From Pirellulales bacterium (lineage in GTDB: Bacteria > Planctomycetota > Planctomycetia > Pirellulales > Lacipirellulaceae), in NCBI GenBank assembly GCA_019636345.1, contig JAHBXQ010000009.1, positions 1 to 64,000 on the forward strand: DNA of 64,000 nucleotides, in the 5' to 3' direction. A program made the position numbers and the translations under genes. How positions within the stretch are numbered: position 1 is the first letter of the stretch; each line of letters opens with the position of its first letter. Below are positions 52,485 through 62,098 of the stretch, piece after piece. The notes under the pieces were generated by a model, which worked only from the letters and a program-made list of their open reading frames with translations, ran no database searches and was not told the DNA's origin.

Positions 52485-53627
52485 TTACTCGAACCGCACC
52501 GAGTCGAGGAACGCGCCGAACGCCTCGCGCTGGGCCTCGACCAACTTGCGGTCTCCTTTGAACTTGAAGAACCAGATCATGCCGTCGCGCGGCAGCATCA
52601 CGGCCAGCGTCGCTTGGGATTGGGGATCGTCGGCCGGGCCGAGCAATTCCGCGTACGTGCCGGGGAGTCCGCCGACGTTCTTTTGGCGGGCGTCGGCGGT
52701 CAGTTCGTCGGCCGATTTGCCGCGGAGCCCCACTTCGCCGGCCCAGCGGACAAGATTCGAGCCGACCTCGCCCATGCCCGACCCCGCGACGCCAGGAAAG
52801 CTGGTCACGGTCATTTCCGCGCTCTGGCCGTCCGCTTCGACGACGAATGCCGCCCGCCGCATGGCGTTCATGCGCCCCGGTTTCCAACCGTCGGGCGCCG
52901 CAAACTTCAACGCGCCGTCCGGGCGCGGAGGCGCCGGCGGGCCGGGCGATTGCGACGGGGGGCCGTCGTTGCCGGGCCCGGCGATCGGCGGATGGCCCGC
53001 GGGCATGCCCGTCCCTGGTCCCGTCGCCGCGGCCATGCGGCCGACGAGTGCCAGCACGGTCGCTTCGCCCGCTGGGCTGGAAACTTGGCGAGCCAGCTTG
53101 GCGATCCGCTCCGGCTTGAGCGGTTGCTCCTGCAACTGCCTCGCCCAGCGGTCGACGTTGGCCGTGAGGAAGGCGTCCCACTGGCCGTCGTAGGGCAACT
53201 GCGATACGGCGAGTTCGTAAGATGCGCCGCCGCCGGGGACCTCGATCGTGGCAAACCGGTTGGCGTCTCCCGGTTGAGCGGTCCAGCCGGCCGGCAGCGT
53301 CCAGGCGGGTTCGGCGGCCGGCGGTTCCAGTCGCAACGACTGCAGAAACTCATCGAGCGGTTCGCGGAGCGCTTGGGCGTCGCTCGCCTTGACGACCAGC
53401 TTGAAGAACCAGGCGCGATCGGCGTCGGGTTGCGGCAGGATCGCCGCATACATGCAGTCGAGCGACGCCCGCTCGGCCTCGACGTCGAGCGGAGCGCGCG
53501 GCGATTCGGTGCGCGGCGTCTCGTACGCCTCAATTCCCGGTCCTTCGCCGCAACCTGCCGCGGCGGCCAGGGCCATCGCGGCAATGGCCGCGAGCCGCGG
53601 GCCGGAACGCCCTGAAGTGAAAACCAT
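52485..53627 (-). CDS. Lipoprotein of unknown function, linked to ResB-CcsA
   Basis: A 380-residue protein with a lipoprotein signal (LAAIAAMALAAAAGC, lipobox Ala-Ala-Gly-Cys at about residue 26). Two related halves are visible: the first has LPQPDADRAWFFKLVVKASD and the second LPRDGMIWFFKFKGDRKLVEAQREAFGAFLDSVRF; each looks like an alpha/beta unit, joined by a Pro/Gly-rich linker at about residues 200-230. It is therefore a probable internal duplication. The gene is immediately upstream of the ResB-CcsA fusion (6-base gap), so a role in cytochrome c maturation is plausible but inferred. Confidence 0.78.
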   Translation of the reverse strand: MVFTSGRSGPRLAAIAAMALAAAAGCGEGPGIEAYETPRTESPRAPLDVEAERASLDCMYAAILPQPDADRAWFFKLVVKASDAQALREPLDEFLQSLRLEPPAAEPAWTLPAGWTAQPGDANRFATIEVPGGGASYELAVSQLPYDGQWDAFLTANVDRWARQLQEQPLKPERIAKLARQVSSPAGEATVLALVGRMAAATGPGTGMPAGHPPIAGPGNDGPPSQSPGPPAPPRPDGALKFAAPDGWKPGRMNAMRRAAFVVEADGQSAEMTVTSFPGVAGSGMGEVGSNLVRWAGEVGLRGKSADELTADARQKNVGGLPGTYAELLGPADDPQSQATLAVMLPRDGMIWFFKFKGDRKLVEAQREAFGAFLDSVRFE

Positions 53628-53778
53628 CGAACCATCGGAGAGGGGAGAACAATCGCCGCTGCCGCCAACCCTGTCGGCGCGCGATCGCAGATTCGCTCGT
53701 CCGGAATTCTACCCGAGAGCGTCATGGAGTCGCAGGGCCGATGGCGGCAAAAATGCGCGTTCCCGCGGCGGGCTTGCG

Positions 53779-55353
53779 CTACTGGCTTCGCATTCCGAAG
53801 ATGCCCAGGATGCCGTCGAGCATGGAACTGGTCAGGGAGAGATTCTCCTGCCAGCCCCAGATATTGCGCACCATGTCGGTGAGAAGAATCGTGCTTATCA
53901 GCAGCAAGAATCCGGTGCCCCCGAGGGCCAGGATCTGAAAGACGCTGTATTCCGACTCGCGGCGGGGCGCCACCGCCGTTCCGGCGTAGGCGGAAACGCC
54001 GAGCCCCTCCTCGCCGTACTCGCCTTCCATCTCGGCGCCCGGCTCAACTTCTTCGAAGCCGAACGCGGCGCCCTCGGCTTCCTCGCCGAAGCCTTCCATC
54101 TCGGCATCGAGAGCGATGACCTGCGAACTGCTGTCGCCGTCGTCTTCGAGGTCGGCCATGGGGGTCAGGTTGAAGTCGTCTTCGGCTTGCAGTTCGCCGA
54201 GCGGCTCCTCTTGCTTGGCTTGGACCTTGCCCTTGACCGGGGTTGCGGGGCCGCTGCCCCCGAGCGAGAAATCGTCCTCGCCCAGGTCGAGCGACAGGGA
54301 ACTGAGGATCGCCGAACCGCCGACGTCGAGCGGGATGTCGTCAAGCGCGAGCCCGCTGTCGGAGGGGGAGACCAGATTGATGCCGCTGTCGCCGCTGTCG
54401 AGCGTGATATCGCTGCCGCCCGCCTCGGCGAGAACGAAGTCGTCGTCGCTTGCCAGGTCGATGTCCGAGTCGCCGACCGACTTGGCGGGTTCCTTCTTCT
54501 CGGCCTCCGCGGGAACGGGGTCGGTCCCTTCGTCGTCGTCGAGCGTGAGGTCCTCGATCTGCAGATCGCTGTCGGCCGCTTGTTTCGCGGGAGGGGGCGT
54601 CGCGGGACGCCCTGCGCCCTTCGCGTCCTTGAGGTCGTCGGCCGACAACACGCGGCTCGATTCGGCGGCCAAGTCGAGTTCCAACTCCTCCAGATCGGCG
54701 AACGCGCTGGTATGGCCCGATTCTTTTTCAAGCTCGTCAAGCACGCCCGAACCGGCGATGCCCGAGGAGAGAACGTGCGATTCGCCCGTGCCGCTCGAGG
54801 GGGCGAGCTTCACGTCGCTGCCGTCCTCGTCGAGAGCGAGGTCGAGGTCCGCGCCCTCGAGTTCCTCGCGACCGATGATCGTACTGGGGGGCGCCGTCAC
54901 CGATTCGCCGAGTTCCTCCTCGCTGAGCAGGATCGAATCGCTGGGGGAGGGTCCGGAGGTCGTGACGGTGTCCTCGTCTTCGGCCGAGAGATCGAGTTCG
55001 CTGGCGTCAGGCCCCTCGTCGTCGAGCGACATGCCGCTGCCGGCCAGATCGAGATCGTCGCCGAGCGAGAGATCGGCCAGTTTCAACTCGTCCGGGTCGG
55101 CGGCCAACTCTTCCAGATCAGGGAGGGCGTCGGCCTCCATGAGCTCGTCGTCGGCCACAAGACTGATGTCGCTGGGGGGCGCATCGTCGGGGAGGCCTTC
55201 GGTCGCGAAGCGTTCGATCTCGTCGCGGCGGAATTTCCAACTGGTCCCGTCGCGGTAGGCTCGCAGCTCGCCGTCCTCGCGCAGCTTGTTCAGCCGATCG
55301 GAGGAGATGCCGAGTTTCTCGATCGCTTCGTCGAAGCTGACGAACTTGTCCAT
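53779..55353 (-). CDS. Membrane-anchored helix-turn-helix protein with long acidic linker
   Basis: A 524-residue planctomycete protein. Residues about 1-52 (SFDEAIEKLGISSDRLNKLREDGELRAYRDGTSWKFRRDEIERF) read as an excisionase/MerR-like winged helix-turn-helix domain that binds DNA. A very acidic, Asp/Ser/Leu-rich stretch of about 400 residues follows, with repeated blocks of the type DLDLALD, LSLDLGED, SDIDLAS. Near residues 473-495 is one hydrophobic helix (YSVFQILALGGTGFLLLISTILL), and a short tail follows. The N-terminal domain would face the cytoplasm, so a tethered regulator or chromosome-anchoring protein is possible. GAGG ribosome site upstream. Confidence 0.82.
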   Translation of the reverse strand: MDKFVSFDEAIEKLGISSDRLNKLREDGELRAYRDGTSWKFRRDEIERFATEGLPDDAPPSDISLVADDELMEADALPDLEELAADPDELKLADLSLGDDLDLAGSGMSLDDEGPDASELDLSAEDEDTVTTSGPSPSDSILLSEEELGESVTAPPSTIIGREELEGADLDLALDEDGSDVKLAPSSGTGESHVLSSGIAGSGVLDELEKESGHTSAFADLEELELDLAAESSRVLSADDLKDAKGAGRPATPPPAKQAADSDLQIEDLTLDDDEGTDPVPAEAEKKEPAKSVGDSDIDLASDDDFVLAEAGGSDITLDSGDSGINLVSPSDSGLALDDIPLDVGGSAILSSLSLDLGEDDFSLGGSGPATPVKGKVQAKQEEPLGELQAEDDFNLTPMADLEDDGDSSSQVIALDAEMEGFGEEAEGAAFGFEEVEPGAEMEGEYGEEGLGVSAYAGTAVAPRRESEYSVFQILALGGTGFLLLISTILLTDMVRNIWGWQENLSLTSSMLDGILGIFGMRSQ

Positions 55354-55411
55354 GTGTGCCTCGAATGCCTCTGCTCCCGCTTGCCGTCGCTGGCAAACGT
55401 GCGCTGCGCCG

Positions 55412-55738
55412 TTAAGGCGTGCGCCGAATCATGTTGAGTATTTCTTTTGGAAGGGGGGGGACGCCGTTGAACTCTTCGAGTTGCAAGTCGCCCTGGATGT
55501 TGCGGACGCTCTTCAGGTGGATTTCGCCCGAGTCGCGCGTGATGTGGTAGACGGCCAGCACGCGGCGCGCAGGATCGATCAGGGTGAGTTGCGTCGGCTG
55601 CCCCTCCACAGGCAAAAGGTGGGTGATCAGTTCTGTTCCGCTGCCTGCGGCCGCCGAGCCAGGGCTCTGGGCGCCGGCAGGCCAAGTCGCCGCCGCGACG
55701 ACAAACGCAAGCGCAAGGATTCCCCAAATTGGTTTCAT
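55412..55738 (-). CDS. Small secreted protein of unknown function
   Basis: A 108-residue protein with a signal peptide (KPIWGILALAFVVAAATWPAGAQ) and a beta-rich domain (THLLPVEGQPTQLTLIDPARRVLAVYHITRDSGEIHLKSVRNI). ATG 55738 has GGAGGA 7 bases upstream. A TTGCAG-N16-TAGAAT promoter lies 70-100 bases upstream. It belongs to a planctomycete set that I cannot name, and lies directly before the helix-turn-helix gene on the same strand. Confidence 0.78.
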   Translation of the reverse strand: MKPIWGILALAFVVAAATWPAGAQSPGSAAAGSGTELITHLLPVEGQPTQLTLIDPARRVLAVYHITRDSGEIHLKSVRNIQGDLQLEEFNGVPPLPKEILNMIRRTP

Positions 55739-56161
55739 CGCGTCGTCCTCCGTAACGATCGTGGGCAAGAAATCCGCGTTCCGCCGACGGCAAGCCGGCT
55801 ACTTGCATTCTAAATGCGGCCCGGCTCGCTGCAAGGAAAACTCTCCCCATCCTGTTGCAGCAGCGTCACTTACCGACGCAGTGCAACCGGCACGACCGGC
55901 CCCGGGCCAGACACGGGAGAGGGTTGACGCTGACGCGGGGGGCGGAGTTGTCGCTCATGAAAGTCCCCGGGAATTTTGCCGCGGGATCGCTTTGCTCGAC
56001 TCCAGCCACGCTTGGACAGGCCGTTTCGGGGCGGTCAGACTCGGCTGACGGTCGTGGCGGTCCGATGGGAAAGTCCCTAAACTGAGACCGTGGCGGCGGG
56101 CCATTCGGCCCGCGGGCCTTGCGGCTACTCGATCGTCGAACCTGTTGTGGTTTCAAGGGTT
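55739..56161. other. Divergent intergenic region
   Basis: 423 bases between the secreted-protein gene and the histidinol-phosphatase-like gene. It holds the minus-strand promoter listed separately. I recognise no other element and no gene. Confidence 0.5.
55807..55834 (-). promoter_or_regulatory. Sigma-70-type promoter for the small secreted protein
   Basis: On the minus strand TTGCAG (55834-55829) and TAGAAT (55812-55807) are 16 bases apart, about 70 bases before the start codon at 55738. Confidence 0.6.
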
Positions 56162-56971
56162 ATGTCAGACGAAGTCTCCCCAGAAATCGCCTCGCGACTC
56201 AATGCGGCCGTCCGGTTCGCCCGAGAGACGGGCGAGCTCACGCTGCGATGGTTTCGGCAGTCGTCCTTGGCCGTAGAACGCAAAGGGGACGGCAGCCCGG
56301 TGACTGCTGCCGACCGGGCCGCCGAGACGCTGCTGCGGGAGCAAATCGCCGCAGACTTCCCTGGGGACGGGGTTCTGGGGGAGGAGTTCGGCGAGACTCC
56401 CGGGACGAGCGATTTCCGCTGGATTCTCGACCCGATCGACGGCACCAAGTCGTTTATCGCCGGGGCGCCGCTGTACACGACCCTGGTGGCGATCATGCGC
56501 GGCGAGGAGCCGCAGGCCGGGGTGATTTACGCGCCGGCGACTCGGGAGATCGTCTACGCGGCCAGCGGGGGACCGGCTTGGCAGAGCGTCGACGGGGACG
56601 AACCGACCCCGGCACGGGTCTCGAAGGTCGACAATTTGGCCGCGGCGACGTTTCTGACGACCGACGTACGGAGCTACGGCCCGGCCGGGCAGGGGGGGCG
56701 ACGGGCCGTCTACGAGCGGCTGGAGTCGGCGGCACGTCTGACCCGGACCTGGGGAGACGCCTACGGCTATCTGCTGGTCGCGACGGGTCGGGCCGAGGTG
56801 ATGATCGACCCGGAAATGAACCTGTGGGACGCTGCGGCCCTGCAGCCGATCATCGAGGGAGCCGGAGGCCGATTCAGCGACTGGCAGGGGCGACCGACGG
56901 TCCACTCGGGGAACTCGGTGGCCACGAACGCCCTGCTGGCCGAGGCGGTCGTCGCGATCACACGGCAATAG
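56162..56971 (+). CDS. hisN: Inositol-monophosphatase-family phosphatase, probably histidinol-phosphatase
   Basis: A 269-residue Mg-dependent phosphatase. GEEFGETPGTSDFRWILDPIDGTKSFIAG is the metal-binding motif (Glu, Asp-Pro-Ile-Asp-Gly-Thr), KGDGSPVTAADRAAE the N-terminal ligand region, and NLWDAAALQPIIEGAGG the C-terminal motif, with W-D-x-A-A. The family splits into histidinol-phosphate, inositol-phosphate and PAP phosphatases; FIAGAPLYTTLVAIMRGEEPQAGVIYAP is of the HisN type. No other his gene is in the window. ATG 56162 is the first in the conserved frame. Confidence 0.88.
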   Translation: MSDEVSPEIASRLNAAVRFARETGELTLRWFRQSSLAVERKGDGSPVTAADRAAETLLREQIAADFPGDGVLGEEFGETPGTSDFRWILDPIDGTKSFIAGAPLYTTLVAIMRGEEPQAGVIYAPATREIVYAASGGPAWQSVDGDEPTPARVSKVDNLAAATFLTTDVRSYGPAGQGGRRAVYERLESAARLTRTWGDAYGYLLVATGRAEVMIDPEMNLWDAAALQPIIEGAGGRFSDWQGRPTVHSGNSVATNALLAEAVVAITRQ

Positions 56972-57041
56972 GGCCGACGGGGCGGACGAGTCGGGGCTCT
57001 TCCGAGGCAAAGTTCGTGCGGCAAAACGGCGGGGACTCCGG

Positions 57042-57069
57042 TTGCATGGCGGTCGCGGACCCGTATACT
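57042..57069 (+). promoter_or_regulatory. Sigma-70-type promoter for rpmB
   Basis: TTGCAT at 57042-57047 and TATACT at 57064-57069, with a 16-base spacer, about 125 bases before the L28 start. Confidence 0.65.
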
Positions 57070-57194
57070 AAGCCGTTTGCCCGTGGCGAGATACGACGAA
57101 TCCCTCCGCCCCGGCGCCCGCCTGAATCACCTCCCGGCAGTGCGACACGAGGTCGCCCCGATCAACTCAAACTTTCGCGAAGGCAGTTTCGACG

Positions 57195-57464
57195 ATGGCA
57201 CGAGCATGCGAAGTCTGCGGCAAGGGTCCGCAGTTGGGCAATCAGGTCACGATCCGCGGCAAGAAGAAGTACCTGGGCGGCGTCGGTACGAAGATCACCG
57301 GCATCAGCCGTCGGCAGTTCAAGCCGAATTTGCAACGGGTCCACGTAACGACCCCCAACGGCAACAAGTCGAAGCTGGTCTGCACGCAGTGCATCCGCTC
57401 GGGCGCGGTTCGCAAGGTGGTGCGTCTCAAGCCGTTCGTCGTGCCGCAGGGCGAGAAGGCGTAG
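57195..57464 (+). CDS. rpmB: 50S ribosomal protein L28
   Basis: An 89-residue L28. ARACEVCGKGPQLGNQVT and the later LVCTQCIRSG carry four cysteines in two CxxC pairs, so this is the zinc-binding (C+) form. The core GVGTKITGISRRQFKPNLQRV is typical. It lies between the phosphatase and gatC on the same strand, with a promoter of its own. Confidence 0.98.
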   Translation: MARACEVCGKGPQLGNQVTIRGKKKYLGGVGTKITGISRRQFKPNLQRVHVTTPNGNKSKLVCTQCIRSGAVRKVVRLKPFVVPQGEKA

Positions 57465-57525
57465 CGGCGCGCGGTTTTTCAATCGCGTAATGGATTCGTT
57501 TCTTGTTTGCGCTGGCGCCGCGCCC

Positions 57526-57816
57526 ATGTCTTTGTCGCGTCAAGACGTCGAGAAGGTCGCCCTGCTGGCCCGGCTGCAGTTGAGCGAGGCGGAGTTGGCG
57601 GTGATGACCGGCCAGCTTGCCGAAATCGTCGCCTACGTCGATCAATTGGCCGAGGTCGACACCGAGGGGGTCGAGCCGATGGCCCACGCCGTCGAGATGG
57701 CGAACGTGTTCGCCGCCGACGAAGTTCGCCCGAGCTTGCCGCGCGAGGCGGCGCTGGCGAACGCCCCGCGCACGAGCGGCCAAGGCTATCTGGTCCCCGC
57801 CGTGTTGGGAGATTGA
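57526..57816 (+). CDS. gatC: Asp-tRNA(Asn)/Glu-tRNA(Gln) amidotransferase subunit C
   Basis: A 96-residue GatC. SLSRQDVEKVALLARLQLSEAEL is the N-terminal helix motif, followed by the QL-AEIVAYVDQLAEVDTEGVEPM segment and a C-terminal tail NAPRTSGQGYLVPAVL. It stabilises GatA in the GatCAB complex. ATG 57526 is chosen because the family begins here; an upstream ATG adds 12 unlike residues. gatA follows 84 bases downstream. Confidence 0.97.
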   Translation: MSLSRQDVEKVALLARLQLSEAELAVMTGQLAEIVAYVDQLAEVDTEGVEPMAHAVEMANVFAADEVRPSLPREAALANAPRTSGQGYLVPAVLGD

Positions 57817-57900
57817 GCCGGCGCCGGGCGCCGGAGCGCGACTTGGCGTGCAGCTCGACTGCCGGGCGCCGCGGACCAGCCGGACTCGAGTGCATTGACC

Positions 57901-59463
57901 ATGTCGCTTGCCGATCTCACCGCCAGTGACCTGCTCGCCGCGATGTCGCGCGGCGAGGCGTCGGCCGTCGACGTGACGCAGGCTCATCTCGATCGGATTG
58001 CCGAGCGCGACGGAGCGGTCGGCGCCTTTCTGGCCGTCGACGCCGAGCGGGCTTTAGCTCAAGCGGCCGAGGTCGATCGCAAGCGCGCCGCCGGCGCGAA
58101 ACTCGGCCCGCTCGCCGGACTGCCGATCGCCGTGAAGGACGTCTTGTGCGATCGCGACGGCCGGACGACCTGCGCCTCGCGGATGCTCGAGAACTTTCGC
58201 CCGCCGTACGACGCGACGGTCGTGGCGCGGCTCAAGCAGGCCGACGCGGTGTTGCTGGGTCGGGTGAACATGGACGAGTTCGCCATGGGAGGCTCGACCG
58301 AGAACTCGGCGTTCCTAGCGACGCGCAATCCGTGGGACCTGGAGCGGACCCCGGGCGGTTCCAGCGGCGGCTCGGCGGCGTGCGTCGCCGCAAGGATGGC
58401 GCCGCTGGCAATCGGCACCGACACCGGCGGTTCGATTCGCCAACCGGCCGGCAACTGCGGCATTGTCGGGCTCAAGCCCACGTACGGTCGGGTGAGCCGC
58501 TTCGGGCTCGTGGCGTTCGCCAGCAGCCTGGATCAAGTCGGCCCGATGGCCCGCTCGGTTCGCGATGCGGCGCTGCTGTTGGAAACGATTTCGGGGCACG
58601 ACCCGAGCGACGCGACCTCGATCGACGTTCCCGTGCCGTCGTATACAAAGACGCTCGACGAACCGCTCAAGGGATTGCGCATCGGCGTCGCCAAGGAGCA
58701 TTTTGCGGAGGGGCTCGACGCGGAGGTCGAGGCGGCGGTCCGCGGGGCGATCGCCGAGTACCAGTCGCAGGGAGCCGAGATCCGCGAGATCTCGCTGCCG
58801 CACAGCAAGTACGCGGTGGCGACCTACTACGTGATCGCCCCCAGCGAGGCGTCGAGCAATTTGGCTCGGTACGACGGGGTCCACTACGGCTACCGCACCG
58901 ATCAGGCGACGATGCTCGCCGAGCTGACCGCCGAGCGAAAGGCGCTGAGCGAGGCCGGCGACGCCGCAGGACTGGCGCAGCTCGACGCCGCCCTGGTGCG
59001 AATGTACCGCCGCACCCGAGCCGAGGGGTTCGGTCCCGAGGTGAAGCGACGGATCATGCTCGGCACGTATGCGCTGAGCGCCGGGTATTACGACGCGTAT
59101 TACCTGAAGGCGCTCCGCGTGCGGCGGCTGATTCGGCAGGACTACGACCAAGCGTTCGAGGGGGTCGACCTGATCGCCGGCCCTGTGACGGCCGCGCCGG
59201 CGTTCAAGCTAGGCGAGATGGTCGACGACCCGCTCGCCATGTACCTGATCGACCTGTACACGGTCGGCGCGAACCTGGCGGGACTGCCGGGGATCAGCCT
59301 GCCGTGCGGCTTCACGTCCGCGGGTCTGCCGATCGGCCTGCAACTGACCGCCCCCCCGCTCGCCGAGGACCGCCTCCTCCGCGGCGCCCAGATGTACCGA
59401 CAAGCGACCGACTGGCACAATCGGCGACCGACGTTGGCGAGGCAATCAGGAATCGGCAAGTAA
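57901..59463 (+). CDS. gatA: Asp-tRNA(Asn)/Glu-tRNA(Gln) amidotransferase subunit A
   Basis: A 520-residue amidase. The triad is visible: Lys in [10 protein letters not shown], the cis-Ser in [18 protein letters not shown] and the nucleophile Ser in [16 protein letters not shown], followed by [15 protein letters not shown]. It releases ammonia from glutamine for GatB. ATG 57901 begins the conserved [14 protein letters not shown]. The gene follows gatC and precedes gatB by 204 bases. Confidence 0.98.
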   Translation: MSLADLTASDLLAAMSRGEASAVDVTQAHLDRIAERDGAVGAFLAVDAERALAQAAEVDRKRAAGAKLGPLAGLPIAVKDVLCDRDGRTTCASRMLENFRPPYDATVVARLKQADAVLLGRVNMDEFAMGGSTENSAFLATRNPWDLERTPGGSSGGSAACVAARMAPLAIGTDTGGSIRQPAGNCGIVGLKPTYGRVSRFGLVAFASSLDQVGPMARSVRDAALLLETISGHDPSDATSIDVPVPSYTKTLDEPLKGLRIGVAKEHFAEGLDAEVEAAVRGAIAEYQSQGAEIREISLPHSKYAVATYYVIAPSEASSNLARYDGVHYGYRTDQATMLAELTAERKALSEAGDAAGLAQLDAALVRMYRRTRAEGFGPEVKRRIMLGTYALSAGYYDAYYLKALRVRRLIRQDYDQAFEGVDLIAGPVTAAPAFKLGEMVDDPLAMYLIDLYTVGANLAGLPGISLPCGFTSAGLPIGLQLTAPPLAEDRLLRGAQMYRQATDWHNRRPTLARQSGIGK

Positions 59464-59667
59464 CGAAAGTCCTTCGCAAAGGGAGGGGAGTCATCGTCGA
59501 CTTTGGTGCGACGTAGGCGTTGCCGTCCGATCGCTGTGCTCAAACGACGACGTTCTGCGGCCGCCCCGGCTTGAATTCGAGCGACCAGTATCTCCGACTC
59601 CGGTTGATCGCTTCACCGCGACAGTTCATGCGATTCGCGCTTCCGAGCGTTATTGCGGTTTCAGACT

Positions 59668-61137
59668 ATGACCCAACCTTACGTCACCGTCGTCGGCCTT
59701 GAGGTTCACGTGCAGTTGGCCACGCAGAGCAAGTTGTTCTGCCGGTGCAGCACGCGATTCGGGGCCGAGCCGAATACGCAGACTTGCCCCGTGTGCATTG
59801 GCATGCCGGGGACGTTGCCGGTGATGAATCGCGAGGCGTACTTGTTGGCCCTGCGGACGGCGGTGGCGCTGAACTGCGACGTTCCTGAATTCACGAAGTG
59901 GGACCGCAAGCAGTACTACTACCCCGACCTGCCCAAGGGGTACCAAATCAGCCAGTACGACTTGCCGATGTCGGACGACGGGTATCTGGAAATTTGCGAT
60001 CTGAAGGACCGCTTCGAGCCGAAGAAGGTCCGCATCATTCGAGCGCATCTCGAGGAGGACGCGGGCAAAAGCGTCCATGACGAGCTGGCCGGCAAAGGGG
60101 ACAGCGAGATCGATCTCAATCGCACGGGGACGCCGCTGTTGGAGATCGTGTCGCAGCCCGACATGCGGGGCGCTGCCGAGGCACGAGCCTATCTGAGCGA
60201 ACTGAAGCTGCTGCTGACGTACATCGGCGTCTCGGACTGCAATATGCAGGAAGGGAGCCTGCGGTGCGACGCGAACGTCAACCTGCACATCGATCACGAC
60301 GGCGAGCATGTCGCGACGCCGATCGTCGAAATCAAGAATCTCAACAGCTTTCGCGCCGTCGAACGAGCGATCGAGTACGAGGCGCAGCGACAGTATCGCG
60401 AGTGGCAGGAGACGGGACGTCGGATCGGGCAGGTTCCTAAGCAAACCCGCGGCTGGGACGACGCCGCGGGGGCGACTCGGCCGCAGCGCGAGAAGGAAGA
60501 ATCGAGCGACTACCGCTACTTCCCCGATCCGGATCTCGTGCCGGTCGTCACGTCGGCCGAGGAGGTCGACGCGGTCCGTGCGGGGCTGTGCGAATTGCCG
60601 GCTGCGCTGCGGACGCGACTGGGGGATCAGTACGGCCTGAGCCCCTACGACGCCGACGTGCTGGTGAACCAGGGGCGCGCGCTGGTCGAGTACTTCGCCG
60701 TCGCGGCGGACGCGTCGGGGGACCCGAAGGCGACCTGCAACTGGATCTCGCAGGACGTGCTGCGGGTGCTCAAGGAGCGGGAGGCGTCGATCGACCAGTT
60801 CGAGCTGTCGGCCGAGGGGCTGGCGGAGCTTGTCAAAGCGATCGACGACGGTCGGTTGCCGAGTCCCCGGGCTCGCGAGGCGTTCGACGCGATGCTGGCC
60901 GAGGGACTCGACGTCGCGGCGGCGATTGAGCGATTGGGAATCGAGCAGGTCGATGAATCGGCGCTCGTGAACTTGTGCCGCGAATTGCTGGCCGCGAATC
61001 CGCGGATTGTCGCGGACGTGCAAGGGGGGAAGCAGCAGGCCGTCGGGGCGCTGATCGGGCAGGCGAAGAAGAAGAATCCCAACGTCGACCCCGGGCGGTT
61101 GCGGGAGATTTGCTTGGAGTTGATCGCGGGAATGTAA
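59668..61137 (+). CDS. gatB: Asp-tRNA(Asn)/Glu-tRNA(Gln) amidotransferase subunit B
   Basis: A 489-residue GatB. VVGLEVHVQLATQSKLFC and CPVCIGMPGTLPVMN are the N-terminal motifs (with zinc-type Cys), and LNRTGTPLLEIVSQPDMR the kinase-site motif; the C-terminal Yqey-like tail domain is present. It phosphorylates and amidates misacylated Glu-tRNA(Gln) or Asp-tRNA(Asn). ATG 59668 is chosen where the conserved region begins. With gatC and gatA it makes a complete GatCAB set, so the organism probably lacks at least one of the direct glutaminyl/asparaginyl-tRNA synthetases. Confidence 0.98.
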   Translation: MTQPYVTVVGLEVHVQLATQSKLFCRCSTRFGAEPNTQTCPVCIGMPGTLPVMNREAYLLALRTAVALNCDVPEFTKWDRKQYYYPDLPKGYQISQYDLPMSDDGYLEICDLKDRFEPKKVRIIRAHLEEDAGKSVHDELAGKGDSEIDLNRTGTPLLEIVSQPDMRGAAEARAYLSELKLLLTYIGVSDCNMQEGSLRCDANVNLHIDHDGEHVATPIVEIKNLNSFRAVERAIEYEAQRQYREWQETGRRIGQVPKQTRGWDDAAGATRPQREKEESSDYRYFPDPDLVPVVTSAEEVDAVRAGLCELPAALRTRLGDQYGLSPYDADVLVNQGRALVEYFAVAADASGDPKATCNWISQDVLRVLKEREASIDQFELSAEGLAELVKAIDDGRLPSPRAREAFDAMLAEGLDVAAAIERLGIEQVDESALVNLCRELLAANPRIVADVQGGKQQAVGALIGQAKKKNPNVDPGRLREICLELIAGM

Positions 61138-61209
61138 GCTGCGAACGCCGCCCGATGCCGAGTCGGCGGAACTTTGATCGCCGACTTCGACGGGCGCCCG
61201 TGCGTTACA

Positions 61210-62007
61210 ATGAGCGGCATGACGTCTCCGATCATCACGCTCGCCACCGACTTCGGCGTCGGCAGCCCCTATGTCGCGGCGATGAAGGGGGTGATCCTGT
61301 CGCTGTGCCCAGCGGCGCGGATCGTCGACTTGTCGCACGCCATTCCGCCGCAAGACGTGCGACAGGGGGCGATCGTGCTGGCCGAGACGACGCCCCTGTT
61401 TCCCGCGGGGACGATTCACGTGGCGGTCGTCGATCCGGGGGTGGGAACCGAGCGGGCGATCGTCTACGCGGAAATCGGCGAGCAGCGGTACGTTTGCCCC
61501 GACAACGGACTGTTGTCGCGGTTGGCGAGTCGGGAAAAGCCCCGTAAGATACGTTCCATCGTCGACCCGCGGTGGATGCGCCAGCCGGTATCGGCCACGT
61601 TTCACGGTCGCGACGTGATGGCCCCCGCGGCGGCGCGGCTGGCGGCGGGTCTCGATCCCGACGAACTGGGGCCGCCCCTTGCGGAATTGACTCGTCTGGC
61701 CCTCCCCGGAGCGAAGAACGTGGCGAATTCGATCTCCGGCGAAGTTGTTTCGATCGACTCGTTCGGCAACCTCGTCACCAACATTGGGCGCGACATGCTC
61801 GCCGCGGTTCCGACGGACGAGACGGTCAGCGTGACCTGCGACGATCACGAAACGCGGGGGATTTTTCGCACCTACGCCGACCAGCCCGAGATGACGCTCA
61901 TCGCACTGATCGGCTCGAACGACGCCCTGGAACTGGCGATCGTCGGGGACAGTGCGGCGATCATGCTGGGGGTCAAGGTCGGGACCCCCGTGGTCGTGGC
62001 GTGGTAG
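61210..62007 (+). CDS. SAM hydroxide adenosyltransferase (DUF62 family)
   Basis: A 265-residue protein. ITLATDFGVGSPYVAAMKGV is the N-terminal Thr/Asp motif, VVDPGVGTERAIVY the second, and the C-terminal GEVVSIDSFGNLVTNI holds the SIDSFGNLVTN family signature. Members hydrolyse S-adenosylmethionine to adenosine and methionine using a water molecule activated by the Asp/Arg/His side chains; chlorinases and fluorinases are relatives that carry a different halide-site loop. Start may be ATG 61210 or 61219. It lies 72 bases after gatB and 91 bases before bioA. Confidence 0.9.
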   Translation: MSGMTSPIITLATDFGVGSPYVAAMKGVILSLCPAARIVDLSHAIPPQDVRQGAIVLAETTPLFPAGTIHVAVVDPGVGTERAIVYAEIGEQRYVCPDNGLLSRLASREKPRKIRSIVDPRWMRQPVSATFHGRDVMAPAAARLAAGLDPDELGPPLAELTRLALPGAKNVANSISGEVVSIDSFGNLVTNIGRDMLAAVPTDETVSVTCDDHETRGIFRTYADQPEMTLIALIGSNDALELAIVGDSAAIMLGVKVGTPVVVAW

Positions 62008-62098
62008 GGTTGTGACGCGGGGATAATTGATGTTTGATGTCGGAATGTCGGTTTCGGACCGACGCCCTTCATCGAACGCCTCGCCTCGCAGATTCGTC

